From: Candidatus Rokuibacteriota bacterium
GTDB lineage: Bacteria; Methylomirabilota; Methylomirabilia; Rokubacteriales; CSP1-6
Reading direction: 5' to 3'
Assembly: GCA_003220615.1 (NCBI GenBank)
Contig: QHTB01000133.1
Coordinates: 1-64,000 of the forward strand
DNA length: 64,000 nt
The position numbers and the translations under genes are program-made. This document shows positions 38,953 to 48,394 of this stretch, piece after piece (position 1 is the stretch's first letter; every line of letters starts with the position of its first letter). The notes beneath the pieces were generated by a model. That model was given only the letters and a program-made list of their open reading frames with translations, did no database searches and was not told the origin of the DNA.

Positions 38953-40278
38953 CTACAGGCGGATGAGGTGGGCCGCGCCCGTTACGTCTTTCGTCGCATT
39001 GCGGGTGTCGAGGACGAGACGGGCCCGGCCGACGATGGCCGGCCAGTCGTACCCGGCGTGTGCGGTCAGGACGACGACGGCGTCGTAGGCGGCGACGTCG
39101 GCGGGCCACGCGACGCAGTCGAGACGGGTCCCGTTGACGGTCACCGAGGGCACGAAGGGGTCGTGGTACGAGACGAGGGCGCCCTTGCGAATCAGCAGAT
39201 CGATGATCTCGAGTGCGGGCGAGTCGCGCGTGTCCGCCACGTTGGGCTTGTAGGCGACGCCCAGCGCGAGGATGCGGGAGTCGCGCACCGAGCGGCGCAC
39301 GTCGTTGAGGGCGTCCGTCACCATGTGGACGATGTACGCCGGCATCTGCGTGTTGATCTCGTCGGCGAACGCGATGAAGCGCGGCTCGTAGCCGCTGAGC
39401 CTCACCTTCCACGACAGATAATACGGGTCGGAGGGGAGGCAGTGACCGCCGAGCCCGGGCCCCGGATAGAACGGCATGAACCCGAACGGCTTGGTGGAGG
39501 CACCACGGATGACCTCCCACACCGAGATCCCCAGCCGCCGGCACATGATCGCGAACTCGTTGGCCAGCGCGATGTTGACCGAGCGGAACGTGTTCTCGAG
39601 CAGCTTGATCATCTCGGCCGTCGCCGGGCTCGCCACCCGCACGACCTCCGGTGTGATCCGGCCGTAGAGCGCGGCCGCCAGGTCGCCGCAGGCGGGCGTG
39701 AGGCCGCCAACCACCTTGGGGATGTTGCGCAGCGTGTAGTGCCGGTTGCCGGGATCGATGCGCTCCGGCGAGAACGCCAGGAAGATGTCGCGCCCGACCT
39801 CGAGCCCGCGCGATTCGAAGCGTGGGACCAGCACCTCCTGGGTCGTGCCCGGATAGGTGGTCGACTCGAGGACGATGACCTGGCCGCGCCGCGCGATGCC
39901 GGCCACGGCATCCGCCGCGGCAACGATGAAGGAGATGTCGGGCTCCTTCGATTTCCCGAGCGGTGTGGGCACGCAGATGATGACGGCGTCGGCGTCCTTG
40001 AGCGGCTCGACGCCGCTGTGGGCGGTCAAGCGCTCGGCCCTGACCAGCGCGGACAGCGTGTCGCTCGGCACGTCCTCGATGAAGCTCTTGCCGGCCGTGA
40101 TGTTCGCCACGCGCCGCGGATCGAGGTCCACGCCCAGCACCGTCGCGCCGGATTCCGCGAAGGCCACGGCCAGCGGCAGCCCCACGTAGCCGAGCCCGAT
40201 CACGCCCACGATCGGCGACGCAGCCAGGCGCTCCCGCAGCGCCTCGACCACCTTCCGATCTTCCCGCTCCGTGGTCAT
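38953..40278 (-). CDS. Nucleotide-sugar dehydrogenase (UDP-N-acetyl-hexosamine 6-dehydrogenase type)
   Basis: 441 residues from the ATG at 40278, which overlaps the aminotransferase stop (ATGA). The Rossmann loop is VIGLGYVGLPLAVAFAESG; the catalytic cysteine lies in GPGLGGHCLPSDPYYLSWK, closest to WbpA/WbpO-type enzymes that oxidise UDP-GlcNAc/GalNAc to the uronic acid. It is translationally coupled to a DegT-type aminotransferase, and WbpA with a WbpE-like transaminase is a known combination for diamino-uronic acids, but no WbpB-like 3-dehydrogenase or acetyltransferase is seen here. Confidence 0.92.
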   Translation of the reverse strand: MTTEREDRKVVEALRERLAASPIVGVIGLGYVGLPLAVAFAESGATVLGVDLDPRRVANITAGKSFIEDVPSDTLSALVRAERLTAHSGVEPLKDADAVIICVPTPLGKSKEPDISFIVAAADAVAGIARRGQVIVLESTTYPGTTQEVLVPRFESRGLEVGRDIFLAFSPERIDPGNRHYTLRNIPKVVGGLTPACGDLAAALYGRITPEVVRVASPATAEMIKLLENTFRSVNIALANEFAIMCRRLGISVWEVIRGASTKPFGFMPFYPGPGLGGHCLPSDPYYLSWKVRLSGYEPRFIAFADEINTQMPAYIVHMVTDALNDVRRSVRDSRILALGVAYKPNVADTRDSPALEIIDLLIRKGALVSYHDPFVPSVTVNGTRLDCVAWPADVAAYDAVVVLTAHAGYDWPAIVGRARLVLDTRNATKDVTGAAHLIRL

Positions 40279-41372
40279 AGTCCCTCGCACGCGGTCCGCA
40301 CCGCCCGCGTCGCCTGATTCACCTCGTCGTCGGTGAGCTCCGCGTAGCACGGGAGCGACAGAACTTCCCGTGACGCCCGCGCGGCCTCGGGCCACTGGCG
40401 CTCAGCGGGCAGTCCGAACATCGGCTGGCCGGGAACCGCAATCGGATAGTGGACCGCCGTGCCGACACCGAGCTGGACCAGCGCCTTGGCCAGCGCGTCA
40501 CGCTGTCGATGCCGGATCGTATATAGATGATAGACGTGGCGGGCCGGTTCACGCTCGATCGGCAGCGTCAGCGGCAGCCCGGCGAGCGCGTCGTGGTAGC
40601 GGGCGGCGATTCGCCGCCGCGCCGCCGTCCACGCCTCGAGCCGTCCGAGCTTCACCCGGAGAAGCGCGGCCTGAAGGTCGTCGAGCCGGCTCGAATAGCC
40701 GAGCTCGAGGTGGCGATAGCGCCCGCCGTCACCGTGATGGCGCAGGCGGCGTAGCCGCTCGGCCAGGTCACTGCGGTTCGTCAGGATCATGCCGGCGTCA
40801 CCGCAGGCGCCGAGGTTCTTGGTGGGATAGAACGACAGGCAGGCGGCGTCGCCCCAGGCCCCGAGCGGGCGCCCCGCGTAGGTGGCGCCGATCGCCTGAG
40901 CGGCGTCCTCGATCACGGCCACGCCGTGAGTGCGGCCCAGCTCGGCGATGCGGTCGATGGCAGCCGCGTGACCGTAGAGGTGGACGGGGACGATGGCCCG
41001 CGTGCGCGGCGTGATGGCCCGCGCGACGCCCTCGGCCTCGAGCGCGAAGGTGGCGGGATCGATGTCGACGAACACCGGCGTCGCCCCCGCCATCACGATG
41101 GTCGAGGCGGAGGCGACGAACGAGAACGCGGTCGTGATCACCTCGTCGCCGGGGCCCACGCCCACCGCGGCCAGCGCGAGCCGAAGCGCGTCGGTGCCCG
41201 ACGCGACGCCGATCGCGTGAGCGACCCCCACGTGCTTGGCCAAATCCTGCTCGAGCGCCTCGCCCTCGGGCCCGAGGATGAAGCGTGCGGAATCGAGGAC
41301 GCGGCCGGCGGCGTCCATGAGCTCGGCGCGCAGCGCGGCGTGCTGGCGCGTGAGGTCGAGGAAGGGAATCAT
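40275..41372 (-). CDS. DegT/DnrJ/EryC1 aminotransferase (sugar transaminase)
   Basis: 365 residues from the ATG at 41372, overlapping the lptD stop by ATGA. PLP-enzyme landmarks: SGTDALRLALAA, EDAAQAIGATYAGRPLG and the Schiff-base lysine in SFYPTKNLGACGDAG, then LGYSSRLDDLQAALLRVKL and HVYHLYTIR. These enzymes transfer an amino group to keto-sugars on nucleotides. The coupling to a UDP-hexosamine dehydrogenase suggests a WbpE-like step, making an amino-uronic acid for envelope glycan. Confidence 0.93.
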   Translation of the reverse strand: MIPFLDLTRQHAALRAELMDAAGRVLDSARFILGPEGEALEQDLAKHVGVAHAIGVASGTDALRLALAAVGVGPGDEVITTAFSFVASASTIVMAGATPVFVDIDPATFALEAEGVARAITPRTRAIVPVHLYGHAAAIDRIAELGRTHGVAVIEDAAQAIGATYAGRPLGAWGDAACLSFYPTKNLGACGDAGMILTNRSDLAERLRRLRHHGDGGRYRHLELGYSSRLDDLQAALLRVKLGRLEAWTAARRRIAARYHDALAGLPLTLPIEREPARHVYHLYTIRHRQRDALAKALVQLGVGTAVHYPIAVPGQPMFGLPAERQWPEAARASREVLSLPCYAELTDDEVNQATRAVRTACEGL

Positions 41373-43552
41373 CGGATCTTGCCCGCCGTGGGCTGTCCGG
41401 TCGCACCGGTGAGCGCGCCGATGCCGGTCCCGGTCGTGATCGGCGCGCCCAGCCCGAGCAGGTTGACCGCGAACCGAAGCTCGTCCCCCCGCGTGCTGCG
41501 CTGGACGTACTCGATGCTGAAGGCCCAGCACTGGTACTTGAAATCCACGCCGTAGCGATTCTCGACGAAGGTGTCGGTGTGAAGATCCCAGTTCGTGATG
41601 AACCGGCCGGTGGCCCAGCGCGTCAGGTCCGCGGTCACGCTGCCCTGAAAGAAGTTGGTCTGGTCGGACCTGTTGTAACGCGTGCCCACGGAGGCCGTGA
41701 CGGCGGGCAGGGTCAGGGCGATGTCGGTGGTGCCCGTCTGGAAGCCGCTCTCGTATGGGCTCAGGCTCGTCTCGCCCCGGAATCTCACGATCCGCGAGGG
41801 ATCGACGATGAGCTCACCCGCGATATTGCCGAACGGCCGGCTGTCGTTGAGGAAGTCGTAGGTCTGGCCGACCGTGAAGCGCAGGAACTCCCACCGCTGC
41901 GCCTCGGTGCCCTCGGGCGCGATCGTGCGCAGGCGCACGCGGTTGATCAGCGAGTAGGTCAACAGGCTCGTGTGGGGAATGACGTCGAGGGGGCTGCCCC
42001 AGTTCGGCAACTTGGTGAAGTGATTGCCCTGGATCGAGGTGTAGTTGACGTGGGGCTCGATCGAGTGGAGCGCCGCGTCGACGTTGTTCCGGCCGCCGAT
42101 GTCATAGACGCGGGCCGCGCGCGCCTCGAAGTCGGCGCCCGTCTCCACCAGCGTGCGCACCCGGGGGTCGTTGTTCACCGTCTCCACGGTCACTCCGTCC
42201 AGGCCGGTGCGCACGCCCGTCACGGTCTTGTCGTAGGCGGTGACGCGGCCGCCCACGAATGGCGACACGGTGAAGAAGCCGAACACGCTGACGGGCCGCG
42301 TGACGCGCGAGTGGACGTCGACGCGCGCGCCTTCGGAGCCGATGTCGCGGACGACGTTCGTGACCTGGCTATCGAAGTCCCACAGGAACCCGGGCAGGCC
42401 GGGGATCGGGGTGCGGTTGCGGACGACGGTGATCTCGGGGAGCCGATTCAACTCGATCGGCACCGGCGTGGTGAGGTCCTGGTACCAGTACAGGTTGCCG
42501 ACGACGTTCCAGTTCTGAGTCGTCCACGTCAGGAAGATGTTGGAGTCCAAACGCTGCGCGCTGCGCTGGTACAGCGCGTCGCCGTAGTCGCGCAGGAGCT
42601 GGTCGTCGCTGGCGCCGTTGATGTCGGCCTTGAAGACGAGGCCCGGCCCCAGCAGGGCGGTGTGCTGGAACCGCCAGAAACCACGGTTGTCGTCGTGGTT
42701 GGTTCCCGTCTCGTTCACGTTGTATTCCTTCACGAAGAACCCGGCGGCGTTGCCACGCGCGGTGTCCGAGATGATGTAGCGGGCCTCGGCCGAGCCCCCC
42801 GTCCCGCGCTTCGTGTACTCGCTCAGCGTGACCGTGGCGTCCACGTTGTCGGCGATGGCCCAGTAGAAGGGCAACTCGAGGAAGGCGCCCTTGAAGCTGG
42901 AGGAGCCGAAGCGCGGGAACAGGAACCCGGTCTGGCGCTCGCGCCGGATGGCGGCCGCGAAGAACGGGAACACGGGGAGCAGCGGGATGCTGTCGACCCA
43001 GAAGGCCGCGCCCCTGCCGACGAGCCCTTCCTCGAGGTCCACGTCGGCTTCGCGGAAGCGGAACGACCACGCCGGGGGGTCCGATTCGCAGGTGGTGAAC
43101 ACGCCGCGGCGCACGTGGTACCGGCTCTCCCCGAGCCGCTCCATCCGCTCGCCGTCGATGCGGTAGTACGGCGAGACGCTGCCGCGCGCCTCGTAGACGA
43201 CCCCCGTCCCCGACTTGAGGTTGTACTCGATGCGCTCGCCGACGAGACGGTCGATGCCGTCGTAGAGGAGGGCACGGCCCTCGGCCACCGCGGCGCCGGT
43301 CTCGCGGTTGATCTCGACACGGTCGGCCAGCAATCGGGCCGTTCCCTTGGTGATCTCGACGTTGCCGGTCGCAATGATGAGGTTGTCGGCGGCGACCTCC
43401 TCGAGCCGATCGGCGAGGATCGTCACGTCACCGCTCGGCGTGGTCACGGTGGCGGTCGTCCCCTGCCCCACGGCCGGTGGGGGACGAAGCGCGTGACCGG
43501 CCATGAGCAGGCCGGTGAAGATGATCGCGGCGGATCGCATATGCTCGATCAA
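41369..43552 (-). CDS. lptD: LPS-assembly outer-membrane protein LptD
   Basis: 727 residues. Start is TTG at 43552 (GAGGA lies upstream) or ATG at 43540. A signal peptide leads to the N-terminal OstA/LptA-like jellyroll (about 35-150: GDVTILADRLEEVAADNLIIATGNVEI) and then a large outer-membrane barrel with alternating beta strands. CESDPPAWSFR matches the conserved LptD entry to the barrel; a late cysteine in FKYQCWAFSIEY fits the disulphide pattern. LptD with LptE inserts LPS in the outer leaflet. It lies 15 bases after folC, an unusual neighbour. Confidence 0.93.
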   Translation of the reverse strand: MIEHMRSAAIIFTGLLMAGHALRPPPAVGQGTTATVTTPSGDVTILADRLEEVAADNLIIATGNVEITKGTARLLADRVEINRETGAAVAEGRALLYDGIDRLVGERIEYNLKSGTGVVYEARGSVSPYYRIDGERMERLGESRYHVRRGVFTTCESDPPAWSFRFREADVDLEEGLVGRGAAFWVDSIPLLPVFPFFAAAIRRERQTGFLFPRFGSSSFKGAFLELPFYWAIADNVDATVTLSEYTKRGTGGSAEARYIISDTARGNAAGFFVKEYNVNETGTNHDDNRGFWRFQHTALLGPGLVFKADINGASDDQLLRDYGDALYQRSAQRLDSNIFLTWTTQNWNVVGNLYWYQDLTTPVPIELNRLPEITVVRNRTPIPGLPGFLWDFDSQVTNVVRDIGSEGARVDVHSRVTRPVSVFGFFTVSPFVGGRVTAYDKTVTGVRTGLDGVTVETVNNDPRVRTLVETGADFEARAARVYDIGGRNNVDAALHSIEPHVNYTSIQGNHFTKLPNWGSPLDVIPHTSLLTYSLINRVRLRTIAPEGTEAQRWEFLRFTVGQTYDFLNDSRPFGNIAGELIVDPSRIVRFRGETSLSPYESGFQTGTTDIALTLPAVTASVGTRYNRSDQTNFFQGSVTADLTRWATGRFITNWDLHTDTFVENRYGVDFKYQCWAFSIEYVQRSTRGDELRFAVNLLGLGAPITTGTGIGALTGATGQPTAGKIR

Positions 43553-43567
43553 GTGTGCCGAAAGTCC

Positions 43568-44866
43568 TCACGAAAAAAGGGGCCCTATGCTATCAGCCCG
43601 CTTTTCGACGGGGCAAGGGTTATCGCCCCCGCCGCCGAGGTGAGCGAGGACTTCCCCCACGAGGAAGAGCGAGCCGGCAACACAAACGATGGGGGTGCGG
43701 GCGTCCCGCATGGCCACGTCTAGGGCCTCGGCCGAGGAGTGCGTCACCTGGCCGACCGCGGGCAGCGACTGGGGATCGGCGGCCCTCGGGTGAGCGGCCC
43801 GGGTCAGGACGATGCGCGTGGCCACCGGGGCCAGGGCGGCGAGGATGGCGGCGGTGTCCTTGTCGGCCGACACGCCGAGGACGAGCGTGATGGGGGTCTC
43901 GCCGAACACGTCGCGCAGCGAGGCGGCGAGCGCCCGCGCGCCGGACGGATTGTGAGCGCCGTCGAGCACGAGTGTCGGTCGCCCCGGCACCACCTGGAAG
44001 CGTCCAGGCCAGCGCGCGCGGGCGAGGCCGTCGCGGATCGCGCTCTCGCCGGCGTCGAGGTGGCGGGCGGCCGCCACGGCGACGAGCGCGTTCGATGGCT
44101 GGTAGCTTCCGAGCAAGCCGAGATGTGCGTCCGGCAACCTCCACTCCGGGCCGGCGCAGGTGATCACCTGTCCCTTGACGCTCCGCTCGTGGACGCCGAC
44201 GTGGAGGTCGCGGCCCTCGAGGAGCAACGGAACGCGAGCCACTGCCGCGTGGCGGACCACGACGGACTCGACCTCGGCGTGTTGTGCGGCCGAGACGGCG
44301 AGGCCGCCACGAATGATGGCCGCCTTCTCGCCGGCGATGGCCGTGAGGGTCGTGCCGAGGTAGGCCTCGTGGTCGCGATCGATGCGGGTCAGCACGGTCA
44401 CGGCCGGGACGCCGACCGTCGTCGCGTCGAGCCGGCCACCCATCCCGACCTCGAGGACCGCGACGTCCACGGACTCGCGCGCGAAGTGGTCGAGGGCGAG
44501 CGCCGTGGTTGCTTCGAACATCGTCGCGTCGAAACGGGCGACGAGCGTGCCCAGCGCGTCCACGCCGTCCACCACGGCGTCCGGCGTGATCGGCTCGCCG
44601 TCCACACGGATCCGCTCGCGAAAGGAGACCAGGTGGGGCGAGGTGTAGAGGCCGACACGGCGACCGGCCGCCTTCAGCATCGCGGCCAGCAAGGCCGAGG
44701 TCGAGCCCTTGCCGTTGGTGCCGCCGACCTGCGCGATCGTGAATCGCTCTTCGGGATGGCCAAGCGCGGCCAGTAGCCCTTCGATACGCTCGAGCCCCGG
44801 CCGCATGCCCGCGTGCTCGCCGCCGCGAAGGGCGAGCAGCCGGGCAACCGCCTCGGCGTAGGTCAT
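43568..44866 (-). CDS. folC: Bifunctional folylpolyglutamate synthase/dihydrofolate synthase
   Basis: 432 residues, Mur-ligase fold. P-loop GGTNGKGSTSALL, substrate loop TSPHLVSFRERIRV, EVGMGGRLDATT, GEKAAIIR and C-terminal DGAHNPSGARAL. It joins glutamate to dihydropteroate and to reduced folates. The ATG at 44866 overlaps the accD stop by ATGA. The trp-accD-folC order is conserved in many proteobacteria. Confidence 0.96.
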   Translation of the reverse strand: MTYAEAVARLLALRGGEHAGMRPGLERIEGLLAALGHPEERFTIAQVGGTNGKGSTSALLAAMLKAAGRRVGLYTSPHLVSFRERIRVDGEPITPDAVVDGVDALGTLVARFDATMFEATTALALDHFARESVDVAVLEVGMGGRLDATTVGVPAVTVLTRIDRDHEAYLGTTLTAIAGEKAAIIRGGLAVSAAQHAEVESVVVRHAAVARVPLLLEGRDLHVGVHERSVKGQVITCAGPEWRLPDAHLGLLGSYQPSNALVAVAAARHLDAGESAIRDGLARARWPGRFQVVPGRPTLVLDGAHNPSGARALAASLRDVFGETPITLVLGVSADKDTAAILAALAPVATRIVLTRAAHPRAADPQSLPAVGQVTHSSAEALDVAMRDARTPIVCVAGSLFLVGEVLAHLGGGGDNPCPVEKRADSIGPLFS

Positions 44867-45723
44867 CCGGAGGACGTCGGCTGATCCGCGAAGAACGAGA
44901 GCAGGCGGCGGAGCGTGTCCCGGAGCTGGCCGCGCTCGACGATGAGGTCGAGCTGGCCGTGCTCGAGGAGGAACTCGGAACGCTGGAAGCCGTCGGGCAA
45001 CGGCTGGCGGATCGTCTCGGCGATCACGCGTGGGCCGGCGAAGCCGATGAGCGCGCGCGGCTCGGCCAGGATCACGTCCCCCAGCATCGCGAAGCTGGCG
45101 GTGACGCCGCCGGTCGTGGGATCGGTGAGCAGCGAGATGTAGGGCAGCCGTTGCTCGCCGAGCCGCTGGAGAGCGGCCGAGGTCTTCGCCATCTGCATCA
45201 GCGAGAGGATGCCCTCCTGCATGCGGGCGCCCCCGGACGCCGACACGATGATGACGGGCAGATGCTTGGCGACCGCGAGCTCGATCGCCCGCGTGAGCTT
45301 CTCGCCCACGGCCGAGCCCATGCTGCCGCCGAGATACGCGAACTCGAAGGCGGCCACCACGACCGAAAAGCCGCCCACCCGGCCGACGCCGGTGACGACA
45401 GCCTCCGTCGTGCCGGTCTTCTCGCGCGCCGCCCGCACACGGTCGCGGTACCGCTTCGTGTCCTTGAAGCCGAGCGGATCGGCAGGCACGACGCCGCCGT
45501 CGCGCTCCTCGAACGTGCCGTGGTCGATGAGCTGGGCGATGCGCTCATGCGCGGTGATCCGGAACGCGTAGCGACACTTCGGACACACGCGACCCGCCCG
45601 CTCCACCTCGGCGCGGTACACGATCTCCTTGCAGGAGTCGCACTTGATCCACAGGCCCTCGGCGATGACGACCTTCTTGCCCTTCGCCTCGGCAGGCTCG
45701 TCCTTGCGACGGAACCAGACCAC
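44863..45723 (-). CDS. accD: Acetyl-CoA carboxylase carboxyltransferase, beta subunit
   Basis: 286 residues. The N-terminal zinc ribbon uses Cys28, Cys31, Cys47 and Cys50 (KCDSC, VCPKC). The crotonase-type domain shows GSMGSAVGEKLTRAIE, SASGGARMQEG, DPTTGGVTASF and EPRALIGFAGPRVI. It works with AccA to make malonyl-CoA from carboxybiotin; no accA is in the window. It lies 3 bases after trpA and overlaps folC. Confidence 0.97.
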   Translation of the reverse strand: MVWFRRKDEPAEAKGKKVVIAEGLWIKCDSCKEIVYRAEVERAGRVCPKCRYAFRITAHERIAQLIDHGTFEERDGGVVPADPLGFKDTKRYRDRVRAAREKTGTTEAVVTGVGRVGGFSVVVAAFEFAYLGGSMGSAVGEKLTRAIELAVAKHLPVIIVSASGGARMQEGILSLMQMAKTSAALQRLGEQRLPYISLLTDPTTGGVTASFAMLGDVILAEPRALIGFAGPRVIAETIRQPLPDGFQRSEFLLEHGQLDLIVERGQLRDTLRRLLSFFADQPTSSG

Positions 45724-45726
45724 TGA

Positions 45727-46533
45727 TCAGCTCCCCGGCGCGCGCAGCGGCGCCTTGAGCGCAGCGATGAAGTCCCCGACCTTCGACACGAGCGCGGGCG
45801 AGGAGGCGTGCTCCTCGACCACGCGCACGATCGCCGAGCCGACGATGACGCCATCGGCCAGTTTTCCGATCGACGCGACCTGCTCGGGACGGCCGATGCC
45901 GAAGCCGACGCAGATGGGCTTCGTCGTCACCAGCCGCAGCGCACGGATCTGCTCTTCGATACCCCGCCCGACGTCGGCCCGCTCACCCGTCACGCCGGTG
46001 ATCGACACGAGATAGACGAAGCCTCGACTCGCCCGCGCGATCACGCGCAGGCGATCCCGCGTGGAGGTGGGAGCGACGAGATGGATGACGTCGAGCCCGA
46101 CCCGGGCTGCTTCGGTGGCCAGCGGCGCCGCCTCTTCGGGGGGCAGGTCGGCGACGATGACGCCGTCCACGCCGACCTTGGCGGCGGTTTCCGCGAACGC
46201 CGGCAAGCCGAACTGGAGCACCGGGTTGTAGTACGTGAGGAGCACGATGGGGGCTCGTACGTCGGCGCGCAGCGACTTCACCAGCTCGAACACGCGGATC
46301 ATCGACGTGCCGCCGGCGAGCGCACGCTGGGCGGCCCGCTGGATGACAGGCCCGTCGGCGAGCGGATCGGAGAACGGCACACCCAGCTCGACGACGTCGG
46401 CGCCGCGGCGCTCGGCCTCAACCACGAGTCGGCCCGTGGCTTCGAGCGACGGATCGCCAGCCGTGAAGTAGGCCACCAGCGCACGCTCACCACGCGCCCG
46501 CAACCGCGTAAACGTCGCGTCGAGTCGACTCAC
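45727..46533 (-). CDS. trpA: Tryptophan synthase alpha chain
   Basis: 268 residues. A TIM barrel that cleaves indole-3-glycerol phosphate to indole, passed by tunnel to TrpB. Visible motifs: [31 protein letters not shown] (catalytic Glu), [15 protein letters not shown] and [16 protein letters not shown], then [12 protein letters not shown]. Start overlaps the trpB stop by 4 bases. Confidence 0.97.
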   Translation of the reverse strand: MSRLDATFTRLRARGERALVAYFTAGDPSLEATGRLVVEAERRGADVVELGVPFSDPLADGPVIQRAAQRALAGGTSMIRVFELVKSLRADVRAPIVLLTYYNPVLQFGLPAFAETAAKVGVDGVIVADLPPEEAAPLATEAARVGLDVIHLVAPTSTRDRLRVIARASRGFVYLVSITGVTGERADVGRGIEEQIRALRLVTTKPICVGFGIGRPEQVASIGKLADGVIVGSAIVRVVEEHASSPALVSKVGDFIAALKAPLRAPGS

Positions 46534-47741
46534 GGCGCGCTCCGGCCGAGCGCCTTGGCCACGACCTGGACGTCCTTGTCGCCCCGCCCGGACAGGCCCA
46601 CGACGATCGCCTTCGTTCGCGGCAACGTCTTCGCGAGCTGGACGGCATAGGCGACCGCGTGAGCCGATTCGAGCGCCGGCATGATGCCCTCCAGGCGGGC
46701 CAGGGCCTGAAAGCCTTCGAGCGCTTCCTCGTCGGTGATCGAGACGAACTCGAAGCGGCCACTGTCCTTGTAGTAGGCGTGCTCGGGGCCGACGCCCGGA
46801 TAATCGAGGCCCGCGGAAATCGAGTGCGCGGTGGCGATCTGTCCGTCGTCGCTCTGGAGCAGGTACGTCATGCAGCCGTGGAGCACGCCGACCCGGCCCG
46901 CGCTGAGGCTGGCGCCGTGCTGGCCGCTCGCGACACCATGCCCTCCCGCCTCGACCCCGATGATGCGGACGCGACGGTCGCCGATGAACGGATGGAAGAG
47001 GCCGATGGCGTTGGAACCGCCCCCCACACAGGCGATCAACACGTCGGGCAGGCGCCCGATCATCTTGCGCGCCTGACCGCGCGCTTCTTTTCCGATGACG
47101 GCGTGGAAGTCGCGCACCATCACCGGATAGGGATGCGGGCCGAGCGCCGAGCCGAGGAGATAGTACGTCGTGCGGACGTTGGTCACCCAGTCACGCAGCG
47201 CCTCGTTGATCGCGTCCTTCAGCGTGCGGCTCCCGGTCTCGACCGGCGTGACCTTGGCGCCGAGCAGGCGCATGCGGAAGACGTTCAGGGCCTGGCGCTC
47301 GACGTCCTCAGCCCCCATGTAGACCTCGCACTCGAGGCCCAGGAGCGCGGCCGCCGTCGCCGTGGCCACGCCGTGCTGGCCCGCGCCGGTCTCCGCGATG
47401 AGCCGGCCCTTCTTCATGCGCGCGGCGAGCAGCCCCTGCCCCAGCACGTTGTTGATCTTGTGGGCGCCGGTGTGGCAGAGATCCTCGCGCTTGAGATAGA
47501 TGCGCGCGCCGCCGACGTGCTCGGAGAGGTGACGGGCGAAGTAGAGCGGCGTGGGCCGGCCGGCGTAGTCGCGCAGCAGCGTCGCCAGCTCGGCTCGGAA
47601 GCGGCCATCGCGCCGCGCGGACTCGTACGCCTTGGTCAGCTCGACGAGCGGCGCCATGAGGGTCTCGGGAACAAAGCGGCCACCGAAGCGACCGAAATGG
47701 CCTCCGGCATCGGGGAGCGCGCGCTGGCGTGCCGCGGTCAT
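46530..47741 (-). CDS. trpB: Tryptophan synthase beta chain
   Basis: 403 residues from the ATG at 47741, overlapping the trpF stop (ATGA); a much longer open frame upstream belongs to other genes' shadows. PLP lysine 95 in [23 protein letters not shown], phosphate loop [10 protein letters not shown] and the C-terminal [11 protein letters not shown]. This is TrpB1-type, of normal length, and condenses indole with serine. Its partner trpA is next. Confidence 0.97.
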   Translation of the reverse strand: MTAARQRALPDAGGHFGRFGGRFVPETLMAPLVELTKAYESARRDGRFRAELATLLRDYAGRPTPLYFARHLSEHVGGARIYLKREDLCHTGAHKINNVLGQGLLAARMKKGRLIAETGAGQHGVATATAAALLGLECEVYMGAEDVERQALNVFRMRLLGAKVTPVETGSRTLKDAINEALRDWVTNVRTTYYLLGSALGPHPYPVMVRDFHAVIGKEARGQARKMIGRLPDVLIACVGGGSNAIGLFHPFIGDRRVRIIGVEAGGHGVASGQHGASLSAGRVGVLHGCMTYLLQSDDGQIATAHSISAGLDYPGVGPEHAYYKDSGRFEFVSITDEEALEGFQALARLEGIMPALESAHAVAYAVQLAKTLPRTKAIVVGLSGRGDKDVQVVAKALGRSAP

Positions 47742-48394
47742 CCGACTCGCCTCGCCTCGGCCAGGAAGCGCCGGACCTTCGCCGGGTCCTTGGTGCCGGG
47801 CTCGCTCTCCACGCCAGAGTTGACGTCGACCGCGTACGGTCGAACGATCTCGATCGCGCGAGCCACGTTGTCGGGATTGAGTCCCCCCGACAGGATGATC
47901 CGCACGCGGTTCGCGTCGACGCGCCGGGCCAGGTGCCACTCGATCGGCTCGCGCGTTTCCCCCTCGCTCCAGCGCGCGGCGCTGTCGAGCAAGATTGCCG
48001 CGCCGACGTGCTGGTATCGCAACACTTCGCTCAGCTCGCGCACGCGGTACTCGGGCAGCCCCTCGATCGTCGAGGCCGGGGGGAGCTTGATCGTCTTGAT
48101 GACGGGCAGCGTGTAGTCGGCGAGGTCCTCGGGCGTTTCCTGGCCGTGGAACTGGAGCGCCCGCAGCCCGCACGCCTCGGAGACGGCCTTGACGTGGCCG
48201 GCGGAATGATCCCAGAAGACTCCCACCGGCGTGACGAACGGCGGCAGCCGCCGGATGATGGGGGTCGCCTGCTCGGGCGTGACGAAGCGTGGCGTCTTCT
48301 CCACGAAGATGAAGCCGAGCGCATCGGCGCCGGCATCCACGGCGGTCATCGCGTCCCGGAGATTCGTGATGCCGCAGACCTTGACGCGGATCAT
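47738..48394 (-). CDS. trpF: Phosphoribosylanthranilate isomerase
   Basis: 218 residues from the ATG at 48394 (a TTG two codons earlier is less likely). TIM barrel with [11 protein letters not shown] (catalytic Cys), [24 protein letters not shown] and the phosphate site [18 protein letters not shown]. Performs the Amadori step of tryptophan synthesis. It has no ribosome site: a G8/C8 hairpin sits 8 bases upstream, and its ATG overlaps the trpC stop by ATGA, so translation probably depends on coupling to trpC. Confidence 0.96.
   Translation of the reverse strand: MIRVKVCGITNLRDAMTAVDAGADALGFIFVEKTPRFVTPEQATPIIRRLPPFVTPVGVFWDHSAGHVKAVSEACGLRALQFHGQETPEDLADYTLPVIKTIKLPPASTIEGLPEYRVRELSEVLRYQHVGAAILLDSAARWSEGETREPIEWHLARRVDANRVRIILSGGLNPDNVARAIEIVRPYAVDVNSGVESEPGTKDPAKVRRFLAEARRVG

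Noticed and set aside
41579-43723. 714-codon open frame on the plus strand
   Set aside because: It is antisense to lptD and the folC end, made of Arg/Ala/Glu/His-rich low-complexity sequence, the typical reverse shadow of GC-rich coding DNA.
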